From contig CAMXSN010000002.1 of NCBI GenBank assembly GCA_947246685.1, forward strand, positions 85,485-149,484: 64,000 nucleotides of DNA, written 5' to 3'. Below the pieces are notes generated by a model. That model had not been told where the DNA came from, searched no databases, and saw only the letters and a list, made by a program, of their open reading frames with translations. Positions 42,566 to 51,621 of this stretch are shown here, piece by piece. Made by a program: the position numbers and the translations under genes. Positions within the stretch are counted from its first letter, which is position 1, and every line of letters starts with the position of its first letter. This DNA comes from an uncultured Clostridia bacterium (GTDB lineage: Bacteria > Bacillota > Clostridia > Christensenellales > UBA3700).

Positions 42566-44287
42566 ATGTTGTTGAGTAAATTGGTTTGCGAGCGTACTAA
42601 AGAAGCTCCTCAGGACGCCAAAATTAAGAGCCATATTCTGCTTTCCAGAGCGGGATTTATCAAGCAAGTTGCTGGCGGGATTTTTTCGATGACGATGCCG
42701 TGTCAAAAGATGAGCGGAAAAATACAGGCGATAATCAGACAGGAAATGGACGCGCTAGACGGTCAGGAAGTGCTCTTCCCCGTCGTTATGCCGAGAGAAT
42801 TGTGGGAATCTTCCGACAGATACAACACGATCGGCAGCGAGATGGTGAGATTCAAAGACAGATGCGGCAGAGACATGCTGCTTGGTATGACTCACGAAGA
42901 AGCGGCGGTTCATCTTGCCAACCACATAGTAAGCTCTTACGCTCAGCTGCCTATGATGATATATCAGATACAGACCAAGTTCAGAGACGAAGCGCGTTCT
43001 CGCGGAGGACTGATAAGAGTCAGGGAATTTACGATGAAAGACGCATATTCTTTCCACGAGACCAAAGAAGATCTGGAAGAATACTACTACAAGATGTTCG
43101 ACGCGTATTATCGCATTTTTAAGAGAATAGGACTCAAGAGATTTATTGATATCAAATCCGATTCGGGTATGATGGGCGGAAGCGTCGCGCATGAGTTTAT
43201 GCTGTTGACGGAAGTCGGCGAAGACAGTATCGTGCTGTGCAACCATTGCGATTACAGAGCCAATATGGAGGTCGCCGAATGCGAGCTCAGCGCTCCCGAA
43301 TGCGAAAGTGGCCAACTCCAACTCGTCTATACCGGAGAAGATAAGACCATCGAGCAGGTTTGCGGCAGGTTGAACAGCAAACCGGAATTGTCGTGCAAAG
43401 CCGTCGTATTCGCGGTCAAAGGCAGCAGCGATGAAGTTGTCATAGCTTTTGTCAGAGGCGATCTCGAAGTCAACGAGGCGAAGCTCAAAAAAGTTATTCG
43501 CAAAGACGTGGTGGCTTACGAAGGCGGCGTAAATCAAACGGTGGTATGCGGCAATATCGGTCCTTATCAGCTCGACAGTAAAATTACGGTCGTCTATGAC
43601 AAATCGCTCGAAAACGTTAACAGTCTTATAATCGGCGCAAATAAGCCGGAATATCATTACGTCGGATTCAATTTCAAAAGAGATATGCCCGACGCAAACT
43701 TCTACGATATAGCTAAGGTAAAAGCGGGGGCTAAATGTCCCGTTTGCGGCGGAGAATTGAGGATTGAGAACGGAATCGAGATCGGCAATATCTTTCAGTT
43801 GGGCACCAAATATACAAAGTCTATGGATATGACTGTTCATGGAGCCAACGGCGAAAATTTCAATCCGATCATGGGTTGTTACGGCATAGGTGTAGGCAGA
43901 GCAATCGCTTCCGTTGCGCAGGAGTCCAGCGATGAAAAAGGGCTTATACTGCCGATGACAATCGCGCCGTGGCACGTGCATATATGTCCTCTCCGTCTTG
44001 ACGACGAGACGGTTAGTTCAAAAGCGTACGAATTGTATGATCTGCTCAAAAACAGTGGGACTGACGTGCTTTTTGACGATAGAAACGTGGCGGCAGGCGT
44101 AAAATTCAACGACGCAGACTTGATGGGTATGCCCATAAGAGTGGTTATTTCTCCCAAAAGTCTGGCTACCGACGAAGTGGAGATAACTATCAGAAGCACC
44201 AGGGAGAGCAACAAGATAGCTTATCGGGACGCTGTCGAGACTATCAAATCTATTGTAAAATCCGAACTCGACAGGCTCAATGCCTAA
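42566..44287 (+). CDS. proS: Prolyl-tRNA synthetase, bacterial type
   Basis: 573-aa class II synthetase. Motif 1 region (LPVVMPRELWESS-like), motif 2 (FRDEARSRGGLIRVREFTMKDAYSF) and motif 3 (GCYGIGVGRAIASV) are present. The insertion between motifs 2 and 3 (~220-390) is the YbaK-like editing domain, which clears mischarged Ala. The C-terminus is the anticodon-binding domain. AGAGGTAAT precedes the ATG. The leader is short and has no T-box. Confidence 0.97.
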   Translation: MLLSKLVCERTKEAPQDAKIKSHILLSRAGFIKQVAGGIFSMTMPCQKMSGKIQAIIRQEMDALDGQEVLFPVVMPRELWESSDRYNTIGSEMVRFKDRCGRDMLLGMTHEEAAVHLANHIVSSYAQLPMMIYQIQTKFRDEARSRGGLIRVREFTMKDAYSFHETKEDLEEYYYKMFDAYYRIFKRIGLKRFIDIKSDSGMMGGSVAHEFMLLTEVGEDSIVLCNHCDYRANMEVAECELSAPECESGQLQLVYTGEDKTIEQVCGRLNSKPELSCKAVVFAVKGSSDEVVIAFVRGDLEVNEAKLKKVIRKDVVAYEGGVNQTVVCGNIGPYQLDSKITVVYDKSLENVNSLIIGANKPEYHYVGFNFKRDMPDANFYDIAKVKAGAKCPVCGGELRIENGIEIGNIFQLGTKYTKSMDMTVHGANGENFNPIMGCYGIGVGRAIASVAQESSDEKGLILPMTIAPWHVHICPLRLDDETVSSKAYELYDLLKNSGTDVLFDDRNVAAGVKFNDADLMGMPIRVVISPKSLATDEVEITIRSTRESNKIAYRDAVETIKSIVKSELDRLNA

Positions 44288-44326
44288 ACCTTTAAGTCCT
44301 TTGTCTTGCGGCAGAGGACTTTCATA

Positions 44327-44355
44327 TTGACTTGCAAATTAGTTAATGGTAGAAT
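44327..44355 (+). promoter_or_regulatory. Strong promoter, predicted leaderless
   Basis: TTGACT (44327-44332), 17 nt, TAGAAT (44350-44355) with TGn, then ATAACT and the ATG at 44362. Confidence 0.8.
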
Positions 44356-44361
44356 ATAACT

Positions 44362-44685
44362 ATGAAGATATGTCCTAGATGCGGCAATGAAGTGGACGAG
44401 GAGATGATTATCTGTCCACATTGCGGAGAAATACTGCAAAAACCGAGTAATAAGAAATCGAGCGACTCTCTCAACATACATTTGGTAAGAGGTTTGGCGC
44501 TGTTTTCTTTATTATTGCCTATCATAGGACTTATCGTGGGAATTTTGGCAAAAGAGAAATTTCCTATGATATCCAAGATACTGACAAAATTCAGCTTATA
44601 CGGGATAATAATTGCGTTTATGCTGTTGATGCTTGCGCTTATATGTTATCTTGCAATGACATTTACCGGAGTGTCGTATCTGTAA
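44362..44685 (+). CDS. Zinc-ribbon membrane protein
   Basis: 107 aa. An N-terminal zinc ribbon (CPRCGNEVD ... CPHCGEIL) is followed by a short polar linker and two membrane helices (~42-65 and ~80-103). Such proteins are frequent in Clostridia and of unknown role. Its -10 box ends 6 nt before the ATG and there is no ribosome site. Confidence 0.82.
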   Translation: MKICPRCGNEVDEEMIICPHCGEILQKPSNKKSSDSLNIHLVRGLALFSLLLPIIGLIVGILAKEKFPMISKILTKFSLYGIIIAFMLLMLALICYLAMTFTGVSYL

Positions 44686-44696
44686 ATTCATAAAAC

Positions 44697-44718
44697 ACCG
44701 CGTTTAGGCGCGGTTTAA
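44697..44718 (+). terminator. Weak terminator
   Basis: ACCGCG-TTTAGG-CGCGGT followed by TTAATT. Confidence 0.45.
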
Positions 44719-44745
44719 TTATAAATCGAAATCCAAGAGGCGATA

Positions 44746-45009
44746 ATGAACGAATTGAGAAAGATCCCCAACGTAGGCAAAGCTACGCAAAAAAGTTTGG
44801 AGCAAATGGGATTTTTTACGATAGAATCTCTCAAGGGCGTCAAAGCCGAGGAATTATACGAGAGAGAATGCGCAATTAAAGGTTGCAGCATAGATAGGTG
44901 TCAGCTATATCTGTATCGCGCCGTGGAATATTGGATCAACACGCCCGAGCCTGCGCCCGAGTTGTGCCGATGGTGGAATTGGAAAGACGTAGAGGAGAAT
45001 GATAGATGA
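44746..45009 (+). CDS. Helix-hairpin-helix protein, Cdd1 type
   Basis: 87 aa. LRKIPNVGKATQKSLEQMGF is a helix-hairpin-helix; the rest (LYERECAIKGCSIDRCQLYLYRAVEYW ... WWNWKD) matches the small Cdd1 'pathogenicity locus' family. Probably binds DNA. Weak AAGAGGCG site. The stop overlaps the next start as ATGA. Confidence 0.83.
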   Translation: MNELRKIPNVGKATQKSLEQMGFFTIESLKGVKAEELYERECAIKGCSIDRCQLYLYRAVEYWINTPEPAPELCRWWNWKDVEENDR

Positions 45010-45377
45010 ATCTGCAAATATTGGATATCGATTTCTGTATATGCAAAATGCCGCTAGAATGCGGATTTGATATGAATTCTCGCTCCTTCGTTTTCTTTGC
45101 AAGAACAGATAGGGAATGTTCCTTGGTATGCGAGCGCGCTTGCGCGCCGCAGAACGCATTGAAAGTTGACGAGGATTGGAGAGCTATTAGAATATGCGCG
45201 GAATTGGATTTTACTTTGGTAGGTATTTTATCGAAAATAAGCGGCGCTTTAGCGCAAAACAAAATTCCTATCTTTGCCGTTTCGACCTACGATACCGATT
45301 ACGTTTTGCTTAAATCCGAATATCTTGAATTGGCTGTCGAAATATTGAAAAATATAGGATACGCCTTTGTGGATTGA
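45006..45377 (+). CDS. ACT-domain protein
   Basis: 123 aa, two ACT-like halves. The second half (ICAELDFTLVGILSKISGALAQNKIPIFAVSTYDTDYVLL) is the clearer and has the small-ligand-binding helix-turn after VGILSKIS. Usually such proteins sense amino acids. AGAGGAG precedes the ATG. Coupled to the HhH gene by a 4-nt overlap. Confidence 0.85.
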   Translation: MNLQILDIDFCICKMPLECGFDMNSRSFVFFARTDRECSLVCERACAPQNALKVDEDWRAIRICAELDFTLVGILSKISGALAQNKIPIFAVSTYDTDYVLLKSEYLELAVEILKNIGYAFVD

Positions 45378-45391
45378 TAAATAAGATTTAT

Positions 45392-45417
45392 TAGGCTCGC
45401 CTGCGCGAGCTTTTTTA
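45392..45417 (+). terminator. Terminator after the ACT gene
   Basis: GGCTCGC-CTGC-GCGAGC followed by TTTTTTATT. Confidence 0.9.
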
Positions 45418-45446
45418 TTTTGGCAATTGCTTTTTATAAATTTATA

Positions 45447-45475
45447 TTGATTTTACGGCGATTTTAATTTATAAT
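45447..45475 (+). promoter_or_regulatory. Promoter of the four-helix membrane protein
   Basis: TTGATT, 17 nt, TATAAT. Confidence 0.7.
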
Positions 45476-45496
45476 TAATAACGGAAGGGAGGAATT

Positions 45497-46042
45497 ATGC
45501 AGAATAATAAGAAGAAAATATTGCAATCCGTTATGATAATAGTCGCGGCGTTGTTTATAGTTTTGGGGATTTTATCCGTCGTCCAGGCGACGGGTTCGGA
45601 CGTCGGATTGACTTATATCAGCAAAATAAGCAATATGATTTTGAGATACGTTGTGGTTATCGTCACTAATGCGATAGGTATCATGCTTATGTCTTATGCG
45701 GCGGGAACGTTTGAGGGGAAATTAAAAAATATATTTTCGATCGCAGTTTGCGCTTACAGCACGCTGATGACCATTCCGCTATTCATGGCGTTCATACTTA
45801 TGTTTCCCGTCGGCGCGGGAGCGACGCTTCCCGCATTTCTCGACGATATGGTGCGAGATATAGTCGTTGCCTTTCAACAATTAGTCGGGGGCGACGGATG
45901 GCAATACGTTATCTATACTTTGGGGACGCTAATGGGCGCGGTATTTCTTGCGTTCCCTATATTTTCTACGTATTGCACGGTCAAAGATATTGACGTTATC
46001 GCGATTGTCAAAGTGAAACTGACATCCAAAAAGTCCGATTAA
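45497..46042 (+). CDS. Four-helix membrane protein, unrecognised
   Basis: 181 aa with four hydrophobic segments (~10-30, ~48-70, ~80-105, ~138-160) and a basic C-terminus. No domain recognised. GGGAGG precedes the ATG. It sits just upstream of the 8-TM L15-like protein, but each gene has its own promoter. Confidence 0.7.
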   Translation: MQNNKKKILQSVMIIVAALFIVLGILSVVQATGSDVGLTYISKISNMILRYVVVIVTNAIGIMLMSYAAGTFEGKLKNIFSIAVCAYSTLMTIPLFMAFILMFPVGAGATLPAFLDDMVRDIVVAFQQLVGGDGWQYVIYTLGTLMGAVFLAFPIFSTYCTVKDIDVIAIVKVKLTSKKSD

Positions 46043-46154
46043 GAAATTAAGCGATTTGTCGTAAAATATACTGCGTCTTTTTGATAAAAATTGCAAATAT
46101 TAAGGCAAAATTAAATTTTCCATATATTTTTTTGAGGAAATATCGATAAACGTA

Positions 46155-46184
46155 TTGATTTTGCCTATTAAAATAAAATATAAT
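46155..46184 (+). promoter_or_regulatory. Promoter of the 8-TM protein
   Basis: TTGATT (46155-46160), 18 nt, TATAAT (46179-46184). Confidence 0.6.
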
Positions 46185-46248
46185 ATATCTATGATGGACA
46201 ATGCCGAGACGCTGCGCGACAAAGCATTTGCAAAATAGGGGGTTGAAT

Positions 46249-48441
46249 ATGACAAGTGCTGAAAAGAAAGCTCAGAAAGCAGAATTGGCAGCTCAGAAAA
46301 AAGCCGCAAGAGCCAACAAACAAAGCGGCGGAGAGAAAAAGCAGAACAAAGTAGGATTTTATATTGTTTCGCTTTTGAAATATTTCAATATTATCACGGT
46401 TTTGCCGATTACCTGTCTTTTGTACGTGGTATTTTTTGCGACGGATATAGTCGACGGCATATCTTTTCTCGACAGCAACAAAATACCGGTAATAGTCATG
46501 ATAAGTATCATGTGCGCGGCGCTGATGGCATGGACGGGACTTACTTTTAAGAAGAGAAGAGTATGTTCGCTCGACGCGTTTTTGTTGATAGGTTTGCTGT
46601 TGTGTATCGGAATGATATTGCAATGCATTATTCTCAAACATTTTTCGCCTTTTGATAATATCGCGATAATTACGATAATTATGACGGTGTTTGTGCTTGC
46701 GCTTATGACGCTGAGACTTTGTTTGTTCAAGCCGAGCGAGCAAAACAAAAACGACGACGCAAGATACGATGCTAAATCCAAGATTGCAATGTATCTCAAA
46801 GTTATCTTCTCCAAATATGCGTTCTTTATATCGATGCTCTGCATTATGGGCATTTTGCTTATACTTATAATCACGCGTTCGACGATGTTTGAAAAATTTG
46901 AATTCACAGCTACTCAGCTAGAAAAGGTAGTAACGTTTGCGTTTGCGGCGGTTGCGCTTGTGCTTATGGTGGTCGGTTTGTTCATCAGATTGGTAAGAGG
47001 AAGAGCCAATATCGTCGATTGCATGCCTTATATGTTTATTTTGGTTGCCATAGGCGGTTTGATATATTTCATAGGCGTCAGCAATATCTACATGATTTTA
47101 TACATATCCATAGGAAGCGGTATCGTGGGTGTGATATGGTTGCTTTTGTGCCAATATACGTTGCTTATGTCTGTATACAGAAAACGCGAAGGCGTTGAAG
47201 AAATTCCGCAAGAGCCAGCGCCGGCTGAAGAAGTTGCGGCTCCCGTTGAGGAAGAAACGGTATCGGACGTAGCAGAGGAACAACCGATTGCTGAGGAACA
47301 TACGGCGGAAGAGCCCCAGCCTGTTACTGCTGAGGAAACTGTCGAGGAGACTCCCGTCGAAGAACAGCCCGTTCAACCGGTTGAAGAAGACAAAGCGGAA
47401 GAGCCTGTCCAACAGCAAGTAGAAGAGCCCGTTCAGGAAGAGGTAGTAGAGCAACAGCCCGTAGAGGAAGTTCAGCCTGCTCCCGCAGAAGAAGAAAAGG
47501 TGGAAGAAACTCCCGTTGAAGAGCAGCCTGCGGAAGAGCCCAAACCCAAGAAAAAGCCTGCGCCAAAAGTTGTCGAGGAAGAAGACGAAGACGACGATGA
47601 GGATGAAGACGACGGCGAGGGAGAAGAACTCGGAGCGATTAAGAGTGTCAAGCCAAGATGGGATTATGCTACCAAACTAAAATTGACGAGCGACGATATC
47701 AAAGCATTCTATGCGGATATTAAGAACGAACTGTTGTCTTACGGAATCAAAAACAGAGTTAGTAAGACAAAAGAAAACTTTAATAAGGGCCGCGATACGG
47801 TTGCGAGAATAGCGCTTAACGGCAAGACAATGAAAGTGTATCTTGCGCTTGATCCCAAATCTTTGGATGAGAAATACTATCATCACAAAGATATGAGCGA
47901 CAAGAAAGCCGTAGAAGATATCCCGACAATGATGCCCGTGCGTTCTAAGACGGCGGTCAACAAAGTCAAAGAATTGATAGCTATACTTGCGCAAAAGATA
48001 GAGATGCCCAAGAAACCTAAATATAAGAGCAAGGATTTTGCAGAGGAACTGTCCGCAGAAGAATTGACGCTTGCGCAAAGAAAGGGATACGGTTATCTTA
48101 TCAGACCTAACGTCAAACTCGAAGACGTCGAACAGATGCCGGATGATTTTGCCGAGCAGCTTGCCGACGTGACCACAGAAGAATCTAAGACAATGAGATT
48201 TATCAAGACGACCGTAACGCTTGACGAACTCGCAGAACATTTTGACGACGGCGACACGGTTACGATAGACTCAGTCAGAGAGGCAGGTATAGGCGCGCAG
48301 AACGCCAACTATCTCATCGTTGAGGACGGCCCCGTCCTCGGTAAAAAATTGAAAGTATTCGTCGATGAGATCACTCCTAATGCAATCAAGATGATTGCGT
48401 TGGCAGGCGGCGAAGTGTCGCGCATTTGGAGAAAAATGTAA
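46249..48441 (+). CDS. 8-TM protein with a ribosomal-L15-like C-terminus
   Basis: 730 aa from the ATG at 46249, chosen for its upstream AGGGGG. A basic N-terminus precedes eight membrane helices (~35-300), all consistent with a cytoplasmic tail. The tail has a long Glu/Pro/Val-rich linker (~305-455), a domain (~470-590; DIKAFYADIKNELLSYG) and a final ~85 residues resembling uL15: VTLDELAEHFDDGDTVTI, then KKLKVFVDEITPNAIKMI and AGGEV. The middle domain looks related to the tail of the 1760-aa protein. Function unknown; ribosome contact at the membrane is only a conjecture. Confidence 0.72.
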   Translation: MTSAEKKAQKAELAAQKKAARANKQSGGEKKQNKVGFYIVSLLKYFNIITVLPITCLLYVVFFATDIVDGISFLDSNKIPVIVMISIMCAALMAWTGLTFKKRRVCSLDAFLLIGLLLCIGMILQCIILKHFSPFDNIAIITIIMTVFVLALMTLRLCLFKPSEQNKNDDARYDAKSKIAMYLKVIFSKYAFFISMLCIMGILLILIITRSTMFEKFEFTATQLEKVVTFAFAAVALVLMVVGLFIRLVRGRANIVDCMPYMFILVAIGGLIYFIGVSNIYMILYISIGSGIVGVIWLLLCQYTLLMSVYRKREGVEEIPQEPAPAEEVAAPVEEETVSDVAEEQPIAEEHTAEEPQPVTAEETVEETPVEEQPVQPVEEDKAEEPVQQQVEEPVQEEVVEQQPVEEVQPAPAEEEKVEETPVEEQPAEEPKPKKKPAPKVVEEEDEDDDEDEDDGEGEELGAIKSVKPRWDYATKLKLTSDDIKAFYADIKNELLSYGIKNRVSKTKENFNKGRDTVARIALNGKTMKVYLALDPKSLDEKYYHHKDMSDKKAVEDIPTMMPVRSKTAVNKVKELIAILAQKIEMPKKPKYKSKDFAEELSAEELTLAQRKGYGYLIRPNVKLEDVEQMPDDFAEQLADVTTEESKTMRFIKTTVTLDELAEHFDDGDTVTIDSVREAGIGAQNANYLIVEDGPVLGKKLKVFVDEITPNAIKMIALAGGEVSRIWRKM

Positions 48442-48464
48442 TCTTATATCCAAGCAACTAATAT

Positions 48465-48495
48465 GACAGCCCCGATATCGGGGCTGTCGTTTTTA
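48465..48495. terminator. Bidirectional terminator
   Basis: GACAGCCCCGATATCGGGGCTGTC followed by GTTTTT on the plus strand; serves both converging genes. Confidence 0.88.
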
Positions 48496-48497
48496 TA

Positions 48498-49370
48498 TCA
48501 AAATTTAATCGGACTGTTGTCGAAATCGGGAATGTATTCTTCGCTTGCGCTGTCGCTATCTTGAATAAACGCGTTGTCAAAGCCGAGTTTGCGAGCGTGA
48601 TTTACGGCGATTTTATATTCCAACGGATAAATCTTTCTTGACAGCTCTGGGAAGGCTTTCGCGTTGCCGTAGGGCACGAATTGGCTCATCAGCGAGATAT
48701 AAGTATCTTTTGCCAGGTTGTTTGCCAGCCAGTTAAGCAATCCTACGGTGTTGTCAATATTGTTGGGCAATACCAGATGCCGCACCAGAAGTCCTTTTTT
48801 CATCAATCCGCCTTCTATTACGTCAGTCGGTACGATTTCTCGCATTTTGAGAATCGCATCAGTACATACTTTGAAATAATCGGGGCAGTTGCTGTATTTT
48901 TTTGCCGCCAAATCGTCGGAATATTTGAAATCGGGAAGGAACACGTCGACAAATCCGCGCAGTCTTTCCAACGTCTGCGTGCTTTCGTATCCTCCGCAAT
49001 TATACACTACGGGCAGCGACGGGCGATAGATTTCCGCGGCTTGCAATATTTCGCGTACAAAATGCGTGGGCGTGACTAAATTTATGTTATGCGCTCCGCA
49101 ATCTTCGAGTCTCTTGAAAATGTCGGCAAGGGCTGCAGGCGATATCGCTTTGCCTTTTCCTCTGGATATTTCATAGTTTTGACAGTATGCGCATCTGAGA
49201 TTGCAACCGCTAAAAAAGACCGTGCCGCTGCCTTTTTCGCCTGAGATAATAGGCTCTTCCCATCGATGCAGAGAAACGCGCGCAACTTTCAATGATGTTT
49301 GATCGCAATAGCCTTTTGAGACGATTCTGTCAACGTTGCAATTTCGCGGGCAAATCTTACATTTTTCCAT
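48498..49370 (-). CDS. Radical SAM protein, PflX (COG1313) type
   Basis: 290 aa. An N-terminal Cys cluster (CKICPRNC...GYC) precedes the radical SAM motif GCNLRCAYCQN. It resembles pyruvate-formate-lyase activating enzymes but belongs to the PflX group of unknown substrate. Leaderless start: the -10 (TACACT) ends 6 nt before the ATG and no ribosome site exists. Confidence 0.88.
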   Translation of the reverse strand: MEKCKICPRNCNVDRIVSKGYCDQTSLKVARVSLHRWEEPIISGEKGSGTVFFSGCNLRCAYCQNYEISRGKGKAISPAALADIFKRLEDCGAHNINLVTPTHFVREILQAAEIYRPSLPVVYNCGGYESTQTLERLRGFVDVFLPDFKYSDDLAAKKYSNCPDYFKVCTDAILKMREIVPTDVIEGGLMKKGLLVRHLVLPNNIDNTVGLLNWLANNLAKDTYISLMSQFVPYGNAKAFPELSRKIYPLEYKIAVNHARKLGFDNAFIQDSDSASEEYIPDFDNSPIKF

Positions 49371-49376
49371 AGATAA

Positions 49377-49406
49377 AGTGTATCATAATGCAAATCGGGC
49401 TGTCAA
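49377..49406 (-). promoter_or_regulatory. Promoter, predicted leaderless
   Basis: Minus strand TTGACA (49401-49406), 18 nt, TACACT (49377-49382), then TTATCT and the ATG at 49370. Confidence 0.6.
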
Positions 49407-49461
49407 ATTGCTCGCGCATCGAGCTATGTATTGGTACGCAATTTCGTTGAGTTAAAACAAA

Positions 49462-49492
49462 ACAGCCGAGGTAACGAATTAACCTCGGCTGT
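49462..49492 (-). terminator. Terminator of the lipoprotein gene
   Basis: ACAGCCGAGGT/ACCTCGGCTGT, 11 bp, followed on the minus strand by TTTGTTTT. Confidence 0.88.
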
Positions 49493-49512
49493 CGTTTTGG
49501 ATAATTAAATTA

Positions 49513-50586
49513 TTAATGCATGAGCGCTTTTGCGAGATCTTGCGGTATTGCCATGATCTTTACGTCGGATTTATTGTATGTAAATCTTTGCTCATAGTAA
49601 TTGTCGCTCGAGCCTTTGAGCTTGAAACTTGTTGGGAGAAGAGTAGCTTCCCACACGTTGGAGTTGATATAATTCTTAATAAGTCCGCAATCCCATATTT
49701 CCATTGTAAGGTGTTTGGACGCATACTTAAACGTATCGGTTCCCGAACTTTTTTTCATGCTTTTGATAGACATCTCAAGGACTCTCTCGTCTTCGCAATT
49801 TATATAGCAATCTACGCGATATATGCCCGTCGACGCGTCGTATGTAATCGAACCTTTGGTGATCGAGTTCTCTATATCCAAATTATCCGTCGTTATGCCT
49901 TTGTAACTTTCGCGGTAAAATTTGGTTTTTTCGTATTCGGCGAGAGTGTACTTAGTTGCTTTGGGTTTGCTGTATTCTATCGCGTTGTAACTAGGGAAAT
50001 TTTTGAGAGAATTCTCATTTTCTTTTCCGTTGGTCGAGAGATAGAAATTCTTATTATCGGGAGAGTAGACTCGCTCGGTAAAGTTCAATACGCTGCTCAG
50101 CGCCTGCACGAGAAAATCGGGCACGGAGCCTTTGCTGCCGTCGGCTTTAATCTCTTCACCGCCGACTACGAGTCCGAAACTGTCGAAGAAATATTCTCCG
50201 TTGTCGAATATTCTCATCTCGCGAGTGTCCATTTTTCCTACGATCTTTCCGCCTTTGCCCCAATTGATTTTAGCCTCGCCTGTGCCATAGGCTCCGGCAG
50301 CGAAAAAGGGCGCGGCTATCGCGTTTTCGTTTGCAAGCAGGAATATGTATTTAATAGATTCAAGCACCTTTGCGTCGGTAGTCTCCGTTTCGCTGAGAGT
50401 GATTTTGTTTTTGTCAACGGCAGTTGCGGCGGCAATTGCCTGAGCGTTGGGCTTTGAACCCATATTGTCGAAATCGAGATTGGCGTCAGCGTCGTTTACT
50501 TTGGGGGCGCAACCGCCGAGCAATATTACGGCGAATATGATGGTAAGTACTACCGTCACTGCGCCGATTTTTACAAATTTTTTCAT
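49513..50586 (-). CDS. Lipoprotein, unrecognised
   Basis: 357 aa. Signal peptide with lipobox LLGGC, so lipid-anchored outside the membrane. The mature part is beta-rich with many Tyr/Lys and no catalytic motif I recognise. It does not look like a solute-binding protein. Single-gene unit with its own promoter and terminator. Confidence 0.8.
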   Translation of the reverse strand: MKKFVKIGAVTVVLTIIFAVILLGGCAPKVNDADANLDFDNMGSKPNAQAIAAATAVDKNKITLSETETTDAKVLESIKYIFLLANENAIAAPFFAAGAYGTGEAKINWGKGGKIVGKMDTREMRIFDNGEYFFDSFGLVVGGEEIKADGSKGSVPDFLVQALSSVLNFTERVYSPDNKNFYLSTNGKENENSLKNFPSYNAIEYSKPKATKYTLAEYEKTKFYRESYKGITTDNLDIENSITKGSITYDASTGIYRVDCYINCEDERVLEMSIKSMKKSSGTDTFKYASKHLTMEIWDCGLIKNYINSNVWEATLLPTSFKLKGSSDNYYEQRFTYNKSDVKIMAIPQDLAKALMH

Positions 50587-50615
50587 AGACCGTCCCCCGT
50601 CTTCTTACTGTAATA

Positions 50616-50645
50616 ATTATAAAGTAAAATCGGCGTATATGTCAA
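50616..50645 (-). promoter_or_regulatory. Lipoprotein gene promoter
   Basis: Minus strand TTGACA (50640-50645), 18 nt, TATAAT (50616-50621). Confidence 0.8.
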
Positions 50646-50817
50646 TATCAAATAAGAAATCGCCTTTATATGTAAAAAAATGTATTGCGATTGGATTTGA
50701 AAATTTTGTGTATCTTATGTCTTTTTCTCAAATAATTTGCGTTAGAAAACGCTTTAATCGACACATATGCCAAAAAATCTTTAATCAAGTGCACTTTTAA
50801 CATTTTATATTAAATCG

Positions 50818-50846
50818 TTGAGATATTTTGCGATATATGTTAAAAT
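50818..50846 (+). promoter_or_regulatory. plsY promoter
   Basis: TTGAGA, 17 nt, TAAAAT with TGn; lies inside the track's over-extended ORF and so supports the later ATG. Confidence 0.75.
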
Positions 50847-50871
50847 AGTTGCAAAGAGCAAAGGGGACGGC

Positions 50872-51591
50872 ATGAAGGATATCATATTAAAAGTTTTTCT
50901 TTCTCTGCTTGCTTATTTTGTGGGCGCGATTAATATGGCGACCGTAATCAGCAAGATAAAGGGGAAAAACATTAAAAAGATGGGCAGCGGAAATCCCGGA
51001 ACAATGAACGTTATGCGCAGCATAGGCAAGGGCTGGGGCGCGCTTACGTTTGCGTTTGACTGCGTCAAGGGCGTGGCTTTTGCTCTGATAGGCAGATTTG
51101 CCGTGGACGGCGGTTCAACCGATTGGATGTTTATCCTAGGCTCGCTGACGATTATAGGACACATTTTCCCTGTATATACAAAATTTAAGGGCGGAAAGGG
51201 CGTGGCTACGTCGCTTGGTGTTTTTATGGTGGCGACCCCGATAATCGGACCTTGCGTGTTATTGGGATTGGTGATTTATCTGCTTATATGCAAGATAGGT
51301 TTTATCGGATCTTTTCTTGCGATTACGGCGCTGACCGTAGCAAACTGTATCGTTTACAGGACAAGCATCATTGCTATCGTGTGCTGTCTTATAATATGGG
51401 CACTGATAATACTCAGGCATAAAGACAATATCGACAGATTGATTCACGGCAAGGAAAACACGCTGAGCATAGTGGGAAAGAACGAGGCGAAACAACTTGA
51501 CGGCGATCAGACTGAACCGCAAGACGATTCGTCGGAGAGCGCGGAAGAACGCGGCAGCGACGAAGAGGGCGCTGACAGCGAAAAACAATAG
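50872..51591 (+). CDS. plsY: Glycerol-3-phosphate acyltransferase
   Basis: 239-aa integral membrane enzyme that acylates glycerol-3-phosphate from acyl-phosphate. Family motifs SGNPGTMNVMRSIG and GHIFPVYTKFKGGKGVATSLG are present, and five or more membrane helices. The start is ATG 50872 with AAGGGG upstream. A 40-residue acidic C-terminal tail (Asp/Glu/Ser-rich) is not part of the core family. Confidence 0.95.
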   Translation: MKDIILKVFLSLLAYFVGAINMATVISKIKGKNIKKMGSGNPGTMNVMRSIGKGWGALTFAFDCVKGVAFALIGRFAVDGGSTDWMFILGSLTIIGHIFPVYTKFKGGKGVATSLGVFMVATPIIGPCVLLGLVIYLLICKIGFIGSFLAITALTVANCIVYRTSIIAIVCCLIIWALIILRHKDNIDRLIHGKENTLSIVGKNEAKQLDGDQTEPQDDSSESAEERGSDEEGADSEKQ

Positions 51592-51621
51592 ATAGATAGA
51601 TTGACATAATTTGAGGTGGAT

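Noticed and set aside
42755-43981. 408-aa ORF on the minus strand
   Set aside because: Entirely antisense to proS, no ribosome site, protein rich in Phe/Tyr/His runs typical of shadow frames.
47190-47640. Repetitive DNA that might be a tandem repeat
   Set aside because: It is low-complexity coding sequence (Glu/Pro/Val linker) in frame with the 730-aa protein, not a DNA repeat element.
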